Shown: in pieces, positions 41,015-50,337 of the stretch
How positions within the stretch are numbered: the stretch's first letter is position 1
How the letters are laid out: every line of letters begins with the position of its first letter
Source: Thermoanaerobaculum sp964488355
Lineage (GTDB): Bacteria; Acidobacteriota; Thermoanaerobaculia; Thermoanaerobaculales; Thermoanaerobaculaceae
Length of the DNA: 57,329 nt
Assembly (NCBI GenBank): GCA_964488355.1
Contig: CAZAUJ010000016.1
Span: 1 to 57,329 of the forward strand
Direction: 5' to 3'
The notes under the pieces: generated by a model
Database searches by the model: none
Told to the model about the DNA's origin: nothing
Seen by the model: the letters and a program-made list of their open reading frames with translations, nothing else
Translations under genes and position numbers: made by a program

Positions 41015-43089
41015 AAGCTCTGCTCCTCCTTTTGGCTGCCACTTCCGCGCAGCCGCCGGTGGAGTTGGTGGCCCGTCGCCAGCAGTGGGTGGCCGATACC
41101 TACTGGTGTGGCATGGGGGATGTGGTGGTCAAGTACCAAGACATAACCCTGCGCAGCCAGCTGCTGGAAATTGACCTGCAAACCCTTACCCTGCGGGCGG
41201 AAGGCAGCGTCATTTTCGACCAAGGGCCCAACCGCCTGGCGTGCGAGCGCCTGGAATTTGACCTGCGGCAAAAGACCGGCACATTCTACCAGGTGGAGGC
41301 GTTTTTCGCTCCCACGTACCACTTCCGAGGGGAGGAAGTGGAGAAGCTGGGGGAGGACCTCTACCGCTTTCGGCAGGGGCTTTTTACCTCCTGCCCGTTG
41401 GATGAGCGCTCCCCCCCGTGGAGCATTACCGTGAGCGAGGCGCGGGTCCAGCTGGAAGGCTACGGCCATTTCCACCAGGCGGCGCTGTGGTTGCGCCGCG
41501 TCCCCATCTTTTACACCCCTCGGCTGGTGTGGCCGGTGATGCGCGAACGGGCCGCAGGGCTGTTGGTCCCCAACATTGGCTACAACAACCGGCGCGGTGC
41601 TTATTTGGGCAACGCGTTTTTTTGGCCGGTTTCCCGCACCCTCGACACCACTTTTTTCCTCGACACCTACAGCAAGGGCTACGTGGGCTTGGGCCAGGAA
41701 CTTCGCTGGGCGCCCACGGAAAACGCTTACGGCGAGTTCCAAGTAAACTACTTCCGCGATCCGGACACCGGCCGGTGGGAGTGGAAGCTTACAGGCAAGC
41801 ACCGGCAGCTCTTGCCGGGGGGTTGGGCCATCAAGGCGGACGCTCTCGACCTTTCCAACATGGACTTTTTCCAACGCTTCGAGCGCACTTTTGACCCCAA
41901 CGCCCTCCGACGCCTGCCAAGCTACATCGCGCTCACACGCACCAAAGGAAACCAGACAGTGAACCTGCGTCTGGACCACGAAAAGACCTTCTTTCAATCT
42001 TTTTCCGGCACCAGCACGGCAGTGGTGCTGGAACGCCAGCCGCAGCTGGAGTACCGCCTGCGTCCAATGCAGCTGGGCCGCACCCCCTTCTACCTCTCCG
42101 CCACCGCCGACGCGTCCCGCTTCCGCGTTAACCGCTCACCTACCCTGCGGGGAAAGTACTCGCGTGTCGACCTGTTCCCCCAAATTGCCTTTTTTTCCCC
42201 CGGATTGCCCTGGCTTACCATCACACCCTCCGTGGGCGCGCGCTTGACTTACTACACGGCCACCTACACCCCTGACCGGCGCGCTTTTGCCGACGAGAGC
42301 TTGCTGCGCCGGTACGGCACAGCGGGCCTCACCTTGACCGGGCCCTCCTTTTCCCGGATCTTTAGCCAGAATGAGCGCAAGCTCAAACACCTCATCGAGC
42401 CCCGCGTGGAGTACGCCTACGTCTCGGATCCGGGACCACAGCAAAAGGTGCCCCTTTTCGACGAGCGCGATGGCGTTACCGTATCTAACCGCCTGCGCTG
42501 GGTGCTGGCCAACCGGTTGTTCGTCAAAACGGGCAGCACCACTCGCGAGCTGGGATCGCTGGAAGTCTCGCAAGACTATTCCTTTTCCCAGCCACTGACG
42601 GTGCGCTTTGGTCCACGCGAGGAAAGCCAACGGGGGCCGCTTTCGTTGACCTTGCACGTCAACCCCACCGATTCGCTGCTTTTGGATGCGCGAGCCAGTT
42701 ACGACGCGCTCAGTCACAACCTGTCTTCCCTTTCCCTGGCTGGCATCGCGCGGGCCTCCGCTGGCTACCTCAACCTCACCTACGCCACCAGTTACGACCC
42801 GCGCTCGGGCCGGACGTTGTCATCGCAGGTGCAGGTGTTCCTGGGTGTTTCCAAACCCGATTCGCCCTGGCGCTGGCAGAGCATGGTGGCCTACGACCTG
42901 TGGAAACGCGAGCTTTTGCGCCAAGAGCATACGGGCAGCTATCGCGGCAGCTGCTGGGCGGTGAGCCTGCAGCTGCGGGATTACCGCATCCCACCGCACC
43001 AGGTGCGGGACTACCGCATTCTTTTGGACCTGACAGGTATCGGCACGCTGCTGGACATTCGCGGCGGCCTCCAGGCTTTCGGCAAGTAG
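41011..43089 (+). CDS. lptD: LPS-assembly protein LptD
   Basis: 692-residue outer-membrane barrel that inserts lipopolysaccharide into the outer leaflet. Signal peptide MKALLLLLAATSAQPP; N-terminal OstA/LptA-like beta domain with YQDITLRSQLLEIDL and LRAEGSVIFDQGPNRL; then the barrel, starting GLLVPNIGYNNRRGAYLGNAF, rich in aromatic-ended strands. A Cys in LFTSCPLDE and one in YWCGMGD could form the N-domain disulfide. Slightly short of the ~780-residue E. coli protein but complete. The GTG start overlaps the thiolase stop. Its presence shows that the cell makes LPS-type outer membrane. Confidence 0.88.
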   Translation: MKALLLLLAATSAQPPVELVARRQQWVADTYWCGMGDVVVKYQDITLRSQLLEIDLQTLTLRAEGSVIFDQGPNRLACERLEFDLRQKTGTFYQVEAFFAPTYHFRGEEVEKLGEDLYRFRQGLFTSCPLDERSPPWSITVSEARVQLEGYGHFHQAALWLRRVPIFYTPRLVWPVMRERAAGLLVPNIGYNNRRGAYLGNAFFWPVSRTLDTTFFLDTYSKGYVGLGQELRWAPTENAYGEFQVNYFRDPDTGRWEWKLTGKHRQLLPGGWAIKADALDLSNMDFFQRFERTFDPNALRRLPSYIALTRTKGNQTVNLRLDHEKTFFQSFSGTSTAVVLERQPQLEYRLRPMQLGRTPFYLSATADASRFRVNRSPTLRGKYSRVDLFPQIAFFSPGLPWLTITPSVGARLTYYTATYTPDRRAFADESLLRRYGTAGLTLTGPSFSRIFSQNERKLKHLIEPRVEYAYVSDPGPQQKVPLFDERDGVTVSNRLRWVLANRLFVKTGSTTRELGSLEVSQDYSFSQPLTVRFGPREESQRGPLSLTLHVNPTDSLLLDARASYDALSHNLSSLSLAGIARASAGYLNLTYATSYDPRSGRTLSSQVQVFLGVSKPDSPWRWQSMVAYDLWKRELLRQEHTGSYRGSCWAVSLQLRDYRIPPHQVRDYRILLDLTGIGTLLDIRGGLQAFGK

Positions 43090-43141
43090 GGCGACGCCTT
43101 GCCAGGAGGCGCGAGCTTACGGTAAGCTTTCCCTCCCAGGT

Positions 43142-43218
<77 letters not shown>

Positions 43219-43297
43219 TTTTCCTTTTTCAGAGTTGGCACGCTCCTCGCATACCAGCTCCGCGCCGGGAAGCCGGCGATGACAAGAAGGGGGTCTT

Positions 43298-44158
43298 ATG
43301 AAGGCAATGAGGCAAACGCTGCTGCTCGTTACCGCAATGGCTTTCGCTTGGCAAGCTTCCGCGCAGGAAGTGCTCACGCCGCAAGAGGTAGTCCGCCGCG
43401 CCTGCGAGAAGGCAGGGGGGCTCGAGGCTTTTCAGCGTTTGGGTTTCCTCCGAGTGGAGATCCGCTCCTCCGAGGTAACGGAGGACGGCACCACCTCCGA
43501 GCACAAGAAGCTGGTCATCTTCAGCCCGCAGTTCATCGTCCCTGTGCGCATGGAGCTGCCCCGGCTCAACGTCATCGCGGGCGACGACGGCAGCGGAGGT
43601 TGGGCGCTGGTGAAGGGCAAGCCAGATGCGCGCCCCGCGACCGTCTTGATGGTGCGGCGCATGGTCACCACAGACGCCTTTCCCTTGACCCTGCCCTTCA
43701 GCCTCACCTGGCCCGGGGTGGCGGTAACCGACCTGGCGGAGGACGGCCTGAGCGGCCGGCCAACTTGGCGCTTGACCGTCACCCTTGCGCGCACTTTCTT
43801 CCACACGCCGCAAATCGCCACCCAGTGGACGGTGCACATTGACAAGGCCAGCTACCAGGTGCTGCAAGCGGACAGCCCGTTCACTGACTTGGGCAAGGGA
43901 GTAGTAGCGGACGGGATGCGCTTTTCTTGGAGCAACTACGTCACCGTCGGCGGCGTGCGCCTCCCCACGCAGCAGCTGGTAGTGGGCTTGGATGCCAGCG
44001 GCAACGAAAAGGCCCATTCCCGGCGGGATAGCTTGAGCTGGGAACGCCTCACCGAGGAGAAGACCGCCGGCCTGTTTGAAAACCCGATTCCACCGGAGCT
44101 GCGGCCCCGCATGCCCGTGGGCAAACCGGTCAACCTCCCGCAACCCAAAAAGCCCTGA
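43298..44158 (+). CDS. Secreted protein of unknown function
   Basis: 286 residues with a signal peptide (MRQTLLLVTAMAFAWQASAQ). The mature part begins with a short helix (TPQEVVRRACEKAGGLEAFQRL), a pattern common in secreted proteins related to LolA/outer-membrane lipoprotein carriers, and is otherwise beta-rich, with DGTTSEHKKLVIFSPQ, THIDKASYQVLQ-like strand (VHIDKASYQVLQAD) and WSNYVTVGGVRLP. A lipid- or substrate-binding half-barrel is plausible but unproven. ATG 43298 (or 43307) after GAAGGGGG. Eleven bases precede the next gene, so they may be cotranscribed. Confidence 0.65.
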   Translation: MKAMRQTLLLVTAMAFAWQASAQEVLTPQEVVRRACEKAGGLEAFQRLGFLRVEIRSSEVTEDGTTSEHKKLVIFSPQFIVPVRMELPRLNVIAGDDGSGGWALVKGKPDARPATVLMVRRMVTTDAFPLTLPFSLTWPGVAVTDLAEDGLSGRPTWRLTVTLARTFFHTPQIATQWTVHIDKASYQVLQADSPFTDLGKGVVADGMRFSWSNYVTVGGVRLPTQQLVVGLDASGNEKAHSRRDSLSWERLTEEKTAGLFENPIPPELRPRMPVGKPVNLPQPKKP

Positions 44159-44169
44159 GGCGTACCTCA

Positions 44170-44970
44170 ATGGGTTCGCGGGGCGAGGCCGACGTCAGGT
44201 CTAAGGCCCTCCAGGATCGGGCACTTTTTGACCGCATTGCCCGCGCCTACGCCCGAAAAGACCTGGCACCCAGTTCCGCCTTCGTGCGCCGGCAGCAGCT
44301 GCTGCGGGCTTTAGCCCCAATCCTGGCCGCCCGCCCGCACCTGGGAACGGTGCTGGAGGTGGGGTGCGGTGTGGCGGCCCCGGCCTGGCACCTGTTCCCC
44401 TATTACGACCGCTACCTGGGCGTTGACCACTCCGAAGAAATGATCCGCATTGCCCGTGGTTGGCACGCCCAAAACCCCAAAGCGGCGTTCGTGGCGGGCG
44501 ACGCCGCTTCGGTGGATTTGGGCGACCTGCGCGCACAGGTGGTGCTAGCCATCGGCGCCTTGCACCACATGGTGCATCCCAACCAGGTCCTGGCCCACAT
44601 TTCTCGCTTCGTGGCACCCGGGGCCCACTTCGTGGCCATTGAACCTCAGAGCCGTAACCCAGCCATTCAGGTGCTGCGCCGGTTGCGGGCCCGTATCGAT
44701 CCGGGTTACTCTCGCGACCAGCGCTTTTTCGCCCCGAAAGAACTGGAGCGGCTCTTTGCCGAAAGCGGCTGGACGGACATCCAGGTGGAACCCGAGGGGT
44801 ATCTGTCCACCCCTCTCGCCCAAGTGGTGATGCCCGGCCAATGGTGGGCTTACCCCACAGCTCGCCTGTTGTGGGCATGCGACCTTTGTTTGGCTCGCCA
44901 CCTCCCTACCGCGCTCGCCCGCTACTCATGGAACGTGATCCTCCGCGCCCGCTGGCCTGGCTTGCGCTAA
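44170..44970 (+). CDS. SAM-dependent methyltransferase
   Basis: 266-residue class I methyltransferase. SAM-binding motif I is VLEVGCGVAAPA, motif II acidic residue around YLGVDHSEEM, VAGDAASVDLGDL for the adenine loop, and VVLAIGALHHMVHPNQVL for motif IV. The C-terminal third has a distinct cap (IDPGYSRDQRFFAPKELERL and a hydrophobic VVMPGQWWAYPTARLLW). Small-molecule or lipid substrate is likely (UbiE/Coq5-like feel) but cannot be named. ATG 44170 is weakly supported. Confidence 0.82.
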   Translation: MGSRGEADVRSKALQDRALFDRIARAYARKDLAPSSAFVRRQQLLRALAPILAARPHLGTVLEVGCGVAAPAWHLFPYYDRYLGVDHSEEMIRIARGWHAQNPKAAFVAGDAASVDLGDLRAQVVLAIGALHHMVHPNQVLAHISRFVAPGAHFVAIEPQSRNPAIQVLRRLRARIDPGYSRDQRFFAPKELERLFAESGWTDIQVEPEGYLSTPLAQVVMPGQWWAYPTARLLWACDLCLARHLPTALARYSWNVILRARWPGLR

Positions 44971-45014
44971 AGCCCATGAGCTCCTGGGCCTCGAGGAAGC
45001 GGTACGCGGGCGGG

Positions 45015-48000
45015 CTACTCATGTTTCGGCAGCAGCATGCGCACTTCCAGCCCCTCGGCAAGGTTGCGCGCCTCCGCTCTCCCCCCCGCCCGCTGGCACA
45101 CCCGCCGCACCACCGCCAGGCCTAAGCCGCTGCCCTCGCTGGTAGCGGAAAAATGCGGTTCGAAAAGTCGGGGCAGGTGCTCCTCGGCCACCCCGCCAGC
45201 GGTATCGCGCACGGCCAGCACCACACACCCTGCCTCTTCCTTAACCTCCACCGTCACGCGCCCGCTCTGCCGGCTCAAAGCCTTCACCGAGTTGTCCAGC
45301 AGGTGTCGCAAGGCTCGCGCTAGCCATGAGGGGTCAGCGCTCACCGGCAACCCCCCGGGCGGCCGCACCAGCTCCAAGTGGACCCCGCGGCGCTCCAGGA
45401 TGCTGTACTCAGCTACCACCTCCTCAGCCAGGTGCGCCACATCCACGGTGGTGGGTTCCCAACGCTCCAAAGCCACCAGGTTGGCAAACCCTTGGGAAAC
45501 ATCCTTCAGTCGCACCACTTGCTGCAGAATCTCTGTTACCGCCAGCCGCGCCACCTCCGCCAGGGTCTGCGGGCCTTTTTCCAACGCCGCCTGAAGCTCT
45601 TCCACCCACAGGCGAATGGGCGTGAGCGGGTTTTTCACCTCGTGCGCCACGATTCGGGCCAGCTCGGTGAGGGAAGCCAACCTCTCGGCCCGGGCCACCT
45701 CCGACAGGTCCTCGAGAACCAAGAGCAGACGCTCCCCGTCCCCTGACAAAGGCACCGCTGTGACCTGCCACAGCGCATCAGCCTGGCCTCGGGGTGCGAG
45801 CCGAAGGCTGCTGGCAACCGCAGAGCTCAAGAGCGGATCCAAAGACGGTCCAAACATCTGCCTCAGGGCCTGCCATCCTTGCGCTACGCCAATTTTCTTG
45901 GCCGCCTCATTGGCCAGGATCACCTTCCCATCCTGGAGGACAAGCACCGCTGCTGAAAGGTTCTCCAACACGCGCTGCAGCAAGTCCCGTTCGCGTTCCA
46001 ACTCGGCTTGCCGAGCTTTCACCTCGGCCGCCATGGCAGTAAACGCCTGGGCCAAGGTGGCGAACTCGTCCCCGCCAGGGGCCAGCTCCTGCAAATCCGC
46101 TCTCTTCCCCTGGCCCAAGCGCCGAGCCGCGTCCACCAGCTGAGCCATCGGCCCCGAAAGCCGGGTAGCCAAGGTCTCGGCAGCCCACAGCGCCAGCAGC
46201 ACCGCCCACAAGCCGGTGACCGCGAACCATTCCGCCGGGTGAAAGTGGCTGGCCAGCACGTCGGCTAAGCCAAAGACGGCGAAAACTAACGGTTGGTCCC
46301 CGCTGCGAGCGGGTATGTACACGGCGGTGGTGTCCTGCCGCACAACCAGCGGCTCAAACCAGCGGCGCACCGCCCGAACGTAGGCGGCGGCATCGGGAAG
46401 GAGAGGCACCGACCCCAGCATGGCCAGATCAGGTCGGCTGGTGAGCAAGAGGTAGCTGGGTCTGTACACCGCCACCACCACGCCCAAGTCGCGCACGAGG
46501 TTTTCCAGACTCTCTTGCCAGCTTTCCTGAGAAACGGAGGAAGCCAGGGTTCTGGCGAGCTCAGCTCGCCCTTGCTCGCGCTCGCGCGCCCACTGGGCGG
46601 GCAAGGCGTTGCCGAGAATGGCCAGCGGCACCAGGGTGGCGGTAAACGCCAGCATCCGCAAGCGACCGGTGAAGCTGGCCCGCTCGCGCCACCAGCCAAG
46701 CACTCGCGGATAGATGCGCCAAAGGGTGAAGGGAGCGGCGCCCCAGACTCCCAGCGCCGCCAGCACCAGCGCGGCATCCGGCCACAGAGGACGCAGCCAG
46801 GGAACTGCCAACACCCAGTCCTCATAAGCTCGCAGGTAGGTGGGGGCGCTACGGGTGCCCACCTCCACCCGCCCCCAAAGGCGCTCCCGGGCGAGGGCCT
46901 CACCCACTACCACCGGCGAAAGGGGCCGAAATGGGGCCCCACGGGAAACGGGAGCGCCGGCACGATCAAAGGCGGCTAGCGGTACCCCCACGCCGGAAGC
47001 GGTCAGGGCCGCCAACACGTGGTATGGGCTCGGGGGAGCCAACAACTGCAAGCGCCAACCCTCCCGCAAGGGACGCACAGCCAGCTCCTGCGTTCGTCCT
47101 TGGCCCAGGACCCCCGTTTCACCCCAGCTGGCCTTTACCTCCCCGTCCGCGTCCTCCAGTACCAACGCGGTTCCGGGGAGAACCTGGCCAAGCTGGACAA
47201 ACGCCCCCAGCTCCCCCAGGTGGACCACCCGCTGCCCAGCGGCCGCCTGCACCAGCTCCTCCAGCCGGCCCTCCGGTAAAGCACCCAAGAGGGCGCGAGC
47301 CACCCGCTGCACTTCGCCCCAGCGCGCCAGCGTAGCCTCCGTCTTGGCCAAAATCTCGTTACGGCGCGCTCCATCACCTCCACCCAGGAACAGGCACGCG
47401 GCCGCCCAGGCAGACCATAAGGGGCGATGCCGTGGGCCTAGGTTGGTCAGCAGCACCAACACCCCCACGGCAAGCCACAACCCGGAGGCCATCCACAGGC
47501 CCGCAGCGAGGAAGGGCAGGCAAAGCCAGGGTAGGTGACGCGGTGCCGGCGGGCAGGCCATCAGGAAGGCGACAAAAGCCACCAGGCTGGCCAAAAATGA
47601 GAGGGAGGGCAGGAGCAGGGAGGAAGGCACGCTCGCAACCCCCAGCTCCAGCAGCAGCGGTGGCAAAGCCCAGCCCACGACGGCCGCCACCACCGAAGCC
47701 CCGAACCGGACGAGCTGGGTGGGCGGAAGCGTTTTTGCCAGCCACGCCATCGCGGCCATCACGAGTGCCGGCAACAAAGGGACGGGTAAGAGGCCAATGG
47801 CCAAGGCCACTGCCCCGGCTCCAAGAGCCAACCACGCTCGAGACGCCGGAGGAACAGCTAGCAGGAAGACCAGCGGCGTCAGCGCCAGGGCGCCACCGGA
47901 GACACGCCAGCTCGCGCTACTCGCTGGCCGTGGGACCAGCTGCAGGCTGGGCAACCCCTTCCCTCCTCGGTTCACCACCGGCACCAGCACGGCGGAAGGG

Positions 48001-48629
48001 CCGGCCCATACACCCAGGGCGCGGCGGGCGCCGGCCGCGGGAACGGCAACTGCCGCCAAAACCGAGCCCACCACCCGCCCCGACTCGAACGCCGGTTCGC
48101 GACACCAAAGCACTACCTCTTCCACCCAAGCCTCAGGAACGCACACCCGCTCTCCTACCGGGCGCCACTGCAGCGGCAGGCGGGGCCGGGGCCCGGCCCA
48201 AGCCACCGGCTCCCCGCGCAGGTCCACCAGCACCAAGCTATCCAGGCCAGGTGGGAATCGCTGGAGGCTGCGCGCCAACAGCTCGAAGGGCGTTTCCGGC
48301 TCCGCCTCGGCCCCCGTTCCCGCCAACAGTTGTCGCAAGGCCGGCTGCTCAGCCAAAGCAGCCAGCTCGCCTTGAAGGCGCCGCACCTGCCCCGCAAACC
48401 TGCTGTTGACCCTTATCTCGTCCCTTTCGGCCCGGGACAAGCCTTCCACGCCCCAGCTGGCGAGGCTGAGGATGGAGAGGGTTAGCAGAACTCCTTTTCG
48501 TCGAGGCACAAGTCCCAAGGCCATGGTGGCCAGAAGAAAACGAGGAACCAGTGACCAGGAGGGAAGCTCGGGCCAGGGCCCAGCGGCCACCGCCGCCAAG
48601 GCCCCGCCCAATGCCAGCCGCCAGCTCAC
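45015..48629 (-). CDS. Large multi-helix sensor histidine kinase (NtrY-like)
   Basis: 1204 residues. N-terminal half: a helical membrane hairpin, a periplasmic sensor region, a block of about ten hydrophobic helices (~240-440), further periplasmic domain, another helix, then HAMP (~840-895), a PAS-like segment (LENLSAAVLVLQDGKVI), HisKA with phosphoacceptor His996 in RIVAHEVKNPLTP, and HATPase with LDNSVKAL, DTAGGVAEEHL and GSGLGLAVVRRV. The NPLTPI motif and HAMP-PAS order recall NtrY, but the polytopic N-terminus is far larger. GTG 48629 overlaps the hutU stop, so it is coupled to urocanate hydratase. No response regulator is adjacent. Confidence 0.85.
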   Translation of the reverse strand: MSWRLALGGALAAVAAGPWPELPSWSLVPRFLLATMALGLVPRRKGVLLTLSILSLASWGVEGLSRAERDEIRVNSRFAGQVRRLQGELAALAEQPALRQLLAGTGAEAEPETPFELLARSLQRFPPGLDSLVLVDLRGEPVAWAGPRPRLPLQWRPVGERVCVPEAWVEEVVLWCREPAFESGRVVGSVLAAVAVPAAGARRALGVWAGPSAVLVPVVNRGGKGLPSLQLVPRPASSASWRVSGGALALTPLVFLLAVPPASRAWLALGAGAVALAIGLLPVPLLPALVMAAMAWLAKTLPPTQLVRFGASVVAAVVGWALPPLLLELGVASVPSSLLLPSLSFLASLVAFVAFLMACPPAPRHLPWLCLPFLAAGLWMASGLWLAVGVLVLLTNLGPRHRPLWSAWAAACLFLGGGDGARRNEILAKTEATLARWGEVQRVARALLGALPEGRLEELVQAAAGQRVVHLGELGAFVQLGQVLPGTALVLEDADGEVKASWGETGVLGQGRTQELAVRPLREGWRLQLLAPPSPYHVLAALTASGVGVPLAAFDRAGAPVSRGAPFRPLSPVVVGEALARERLWGRVEVGTRSAPTYLRAYEDWVLAVPWLRPLWPDAALVLAALGVWGAAPFTLWRIYPRVLGWWRERASFTGRLRMLAFTATLVPLAILGNALPAQWAREREQGRAELARTLASSVSQESWQESLENLVRDLGVVVAVYRPSYLLLTSRPDLAMLGSVPLLPDAAAYVRAVRRWFEPLVVRQDTTAVYIPARSGDQPLVFAVFGLADVLASHFHPAEWFAVTGLWAVLLALWAAETLATRLSGPMAQLVDAARRLGQGKRADLQELAPGGDEFATLAQAFTAMAAEVKARQAELERERDLLQRVLENLSAAVLVLQDGKVILANEAAKKIGVAQGWQALRQMFGPSLDPLLSSAVASSLRLAPRGQADALWQVTAVPLSGDGERLLLVLEDLSEVARAERLASLTELARIVAHEVKNPLTPIRLWVEELQAALEKGPQTLAEVARLAVTEILQQVVRLKDVSQGFANLVALERWEPTTVDVAHLAEEVVAEYSILERRGVHLELVRPPGGLPVSADPSWLARALRHLLDNSVKALSRQSGRVTVEVKEEAGCVVLAVRDTAGGVAEEHLPRLFEPHFSATSEGSGLGLAVVRRVCQRAGGRAEARNLAEGLEVRMLLPKHE

Positions 48630-50284
48630 GCTTTTAGTATGGGGATGCGGAGGCCATGGCGCCGTGCCCAGTCCACTGCCTCCGGGTAGCCCGCATCCGC
48701 ATGGCGGAGCACGCCCGTTCCCGGATCCGTGGTCAGTACCCGAGCCAGACGCCGGGAAGCTGCCTCCGTACCATCGGCCACCACCACCATGCCGGCGTGC
48801 AGGGAGTAACCAATGCCCACGCCACCACCGTGGTGGAAAGAAACCCAGGTGGCACCGGCGGCGGTGTTGACCAGCGCGTTGAGGATGGGCCAGTCAGCGA
48901 TGGCGTCGGACCCATCCAGAAGGCCTTCCGTTTCCCGGTTGGGCGAGGCCACCGAGCCAGCGTCCAGGTGGTCCCTCCCGATGACGATAGGGGCCCCCAC
49001 CTCGCCCCGTGCCACCAACTGGTTGAGCACCTCACCGAAGCGGGCACGCTCCCCGTAGCCCAGCCAGCAAATGCGCGCCGGCAACCCCTGGAAGCGCACC
49101 CGCTCCTGGGCCATGCGGATCCAGCGGCAAAGGGATTCGTTTTCCGGAAACGTTTCCAGAATGGCACGGTCCGTACGGTAAATGTCTTCCGGGTCACCCG
49201 AGAGAGCCACCCAACGAAACGGCCCCTTGCCCTGGCAAAACAAGGGGCGGATGAACAGCGGCACAAAACCGCCCACAGCAAAGGCATCCTCCACCCCCGC
49301 CTTGAGGGCTTGACCGCGCAGGTTGTTGCCATAGTCAAAAGTCACGGCCCCACGGCGCTGCAGCTCCAGCATGGCGCGCATGTGCGCTGCCATGGTGCGG
49401 TAGGCCTCCTGGATGTAGCGCTGCGGGTCGGTGGCCCGCAGGTGGAGCGCCTCCTGGTAGCTCATGCCGTTGGGTACGTACCCGTTGAGCTCGTCGTGAG
49501 CGGAGGTTTGGTCCGTGAGCACGTCGGGGATCAGGTTTCGCTGCAAAAGCCTGGCGAGCAAATCGGCGGCGTTGGCCACCACCCCCACAGAGCGTGCCTC
49601 CCCTTTCGCCTTCAGCTCCAGCGCTCGATCAATGGCGGCGTCTATATCGGAGGACTTCTCGTCGAGAAAGCCAGTGGCCAAACGCTTGTCGATGCGTGCC
49701 TCGTCTACCTCCGCCGCCAGAAAGCTGCCCTCGTTCATGGTGGCCGCCAAGGGTTGCGCCCCACCCATGCCGCCCAAGCCAGCAGTCACCACCAGCTTGC
49801 CCTTGAGGCTGCCACCGAAGTGTTTTCGCGCAGCGGCGGCAAAAGTCTCGTAGGTCCCTTGCAAGATGCCCTGGGTGCCGATGTAAATCCACGAGCCGGC
49901 GGTCATTTGCCCGTACATGGTCAACCCCAGAGCCTCCAACCGACGAAACTCTTCGGCCGTGGCCCAGCGGGGCACCAGGTTGGCATTGGCAATGAGCACC
50001 CGTGGGGCATCTTCGTGCGTGCGAAAAACGCCCACCGGTTTGCCCGACTGGACCAGCAACGTCTCGTCGTTCTCCAGCTCCTCTAGGCAGGCTACCAGCG
50101 CTTCGAAGCAGTCCCAGTTGCGCGCTGCTTTGCCTGAACCCCCGTACACTACCAGGTCCTGGGGGCGCTCGGCCACTTCCGGGTCGAGGTTGTTCATCAA
50201 CATGCGCAACGCCGCCTCTTGCCCCCACCCCTTGCAGCGCAACTGGGATCCTCGCGGCGCGCGCACGGTACGAGGTTGGGCCAT
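48626..50284 (-). CDS. hutU: Urocanate hydratase
   Basis: 552 residues, cytosolic second enzyme of histidine degradation: urocanate to imidazolonepropionate using tightly bound NAD+. Landmarks: RAPRGSQLRCKGW-type start, VYGGSGKAARNW, MTAGSWIYIGTQGILQGTYE, NAD-binding TAGLGGMGGAQPLA, DQTSAHDELNGY, ARICWLGYGERARFG with the catalytic Cys/Tyr region, and HHGGGVGIGYSLHAG. ATG 50284 follows AAGGAGGTACC. Upstream gene is a GHMP kinase; hutH, hutI and hutG are not in the window. Downstream it overlaps the sensor kinase gene. Confidence 0.95.
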   Translation of the reverse strand: MAQPRTVRAPRGSQLRCKGWGQEAALRMLMNNLDPEVAERPQDLVVYGGSGKAARNWDCFEALVACLEELENDETLLVQSGKPVGVFRTHEDAPRVLIANANLVPRWATAEEFRRLEALGLTMYGQMTAGSWIYIGTQGILQGTYETFAAAARKHFGGSLKGKLVVTAGLGGMGGAQPLAATMNEGSFLAAEVDEARIDKRLATGFLDEKSSDIDAAIDRALELKAKGEARSVGVVANAADLLARLLQRNLIPDVLTDQTSAHDELNGYVPNGMSYQEALHLRATDPQRYIQEAYRTMAAHMRAMLELQRRGAVTFDYGNNLRGQALKAGVEDAFAVGGFVPLFIRPLFCQGKGPFRWVALSGDPEDIYRTDRAILETFPENESLCRWIRMAQERVRFQGLPARICWLGYGERARFGEVLNQLVARGEVGAPIVIGRDHLDAGSVASPNRETEGLLDGSDAIADWPILNALVNTAAGATWVSFHHGGGVGIGYSLHAGMVVVADGTEAASRRLARVLTTDPGTGVLRHADAGYPEAVDWARRHGLRIPILKA

Positions 50285-50337
50285 GGTACCTCCTTCGCCC
50301 CGATCGCGGGCACCCTATGGTACCTCTTTTGCCTCGC

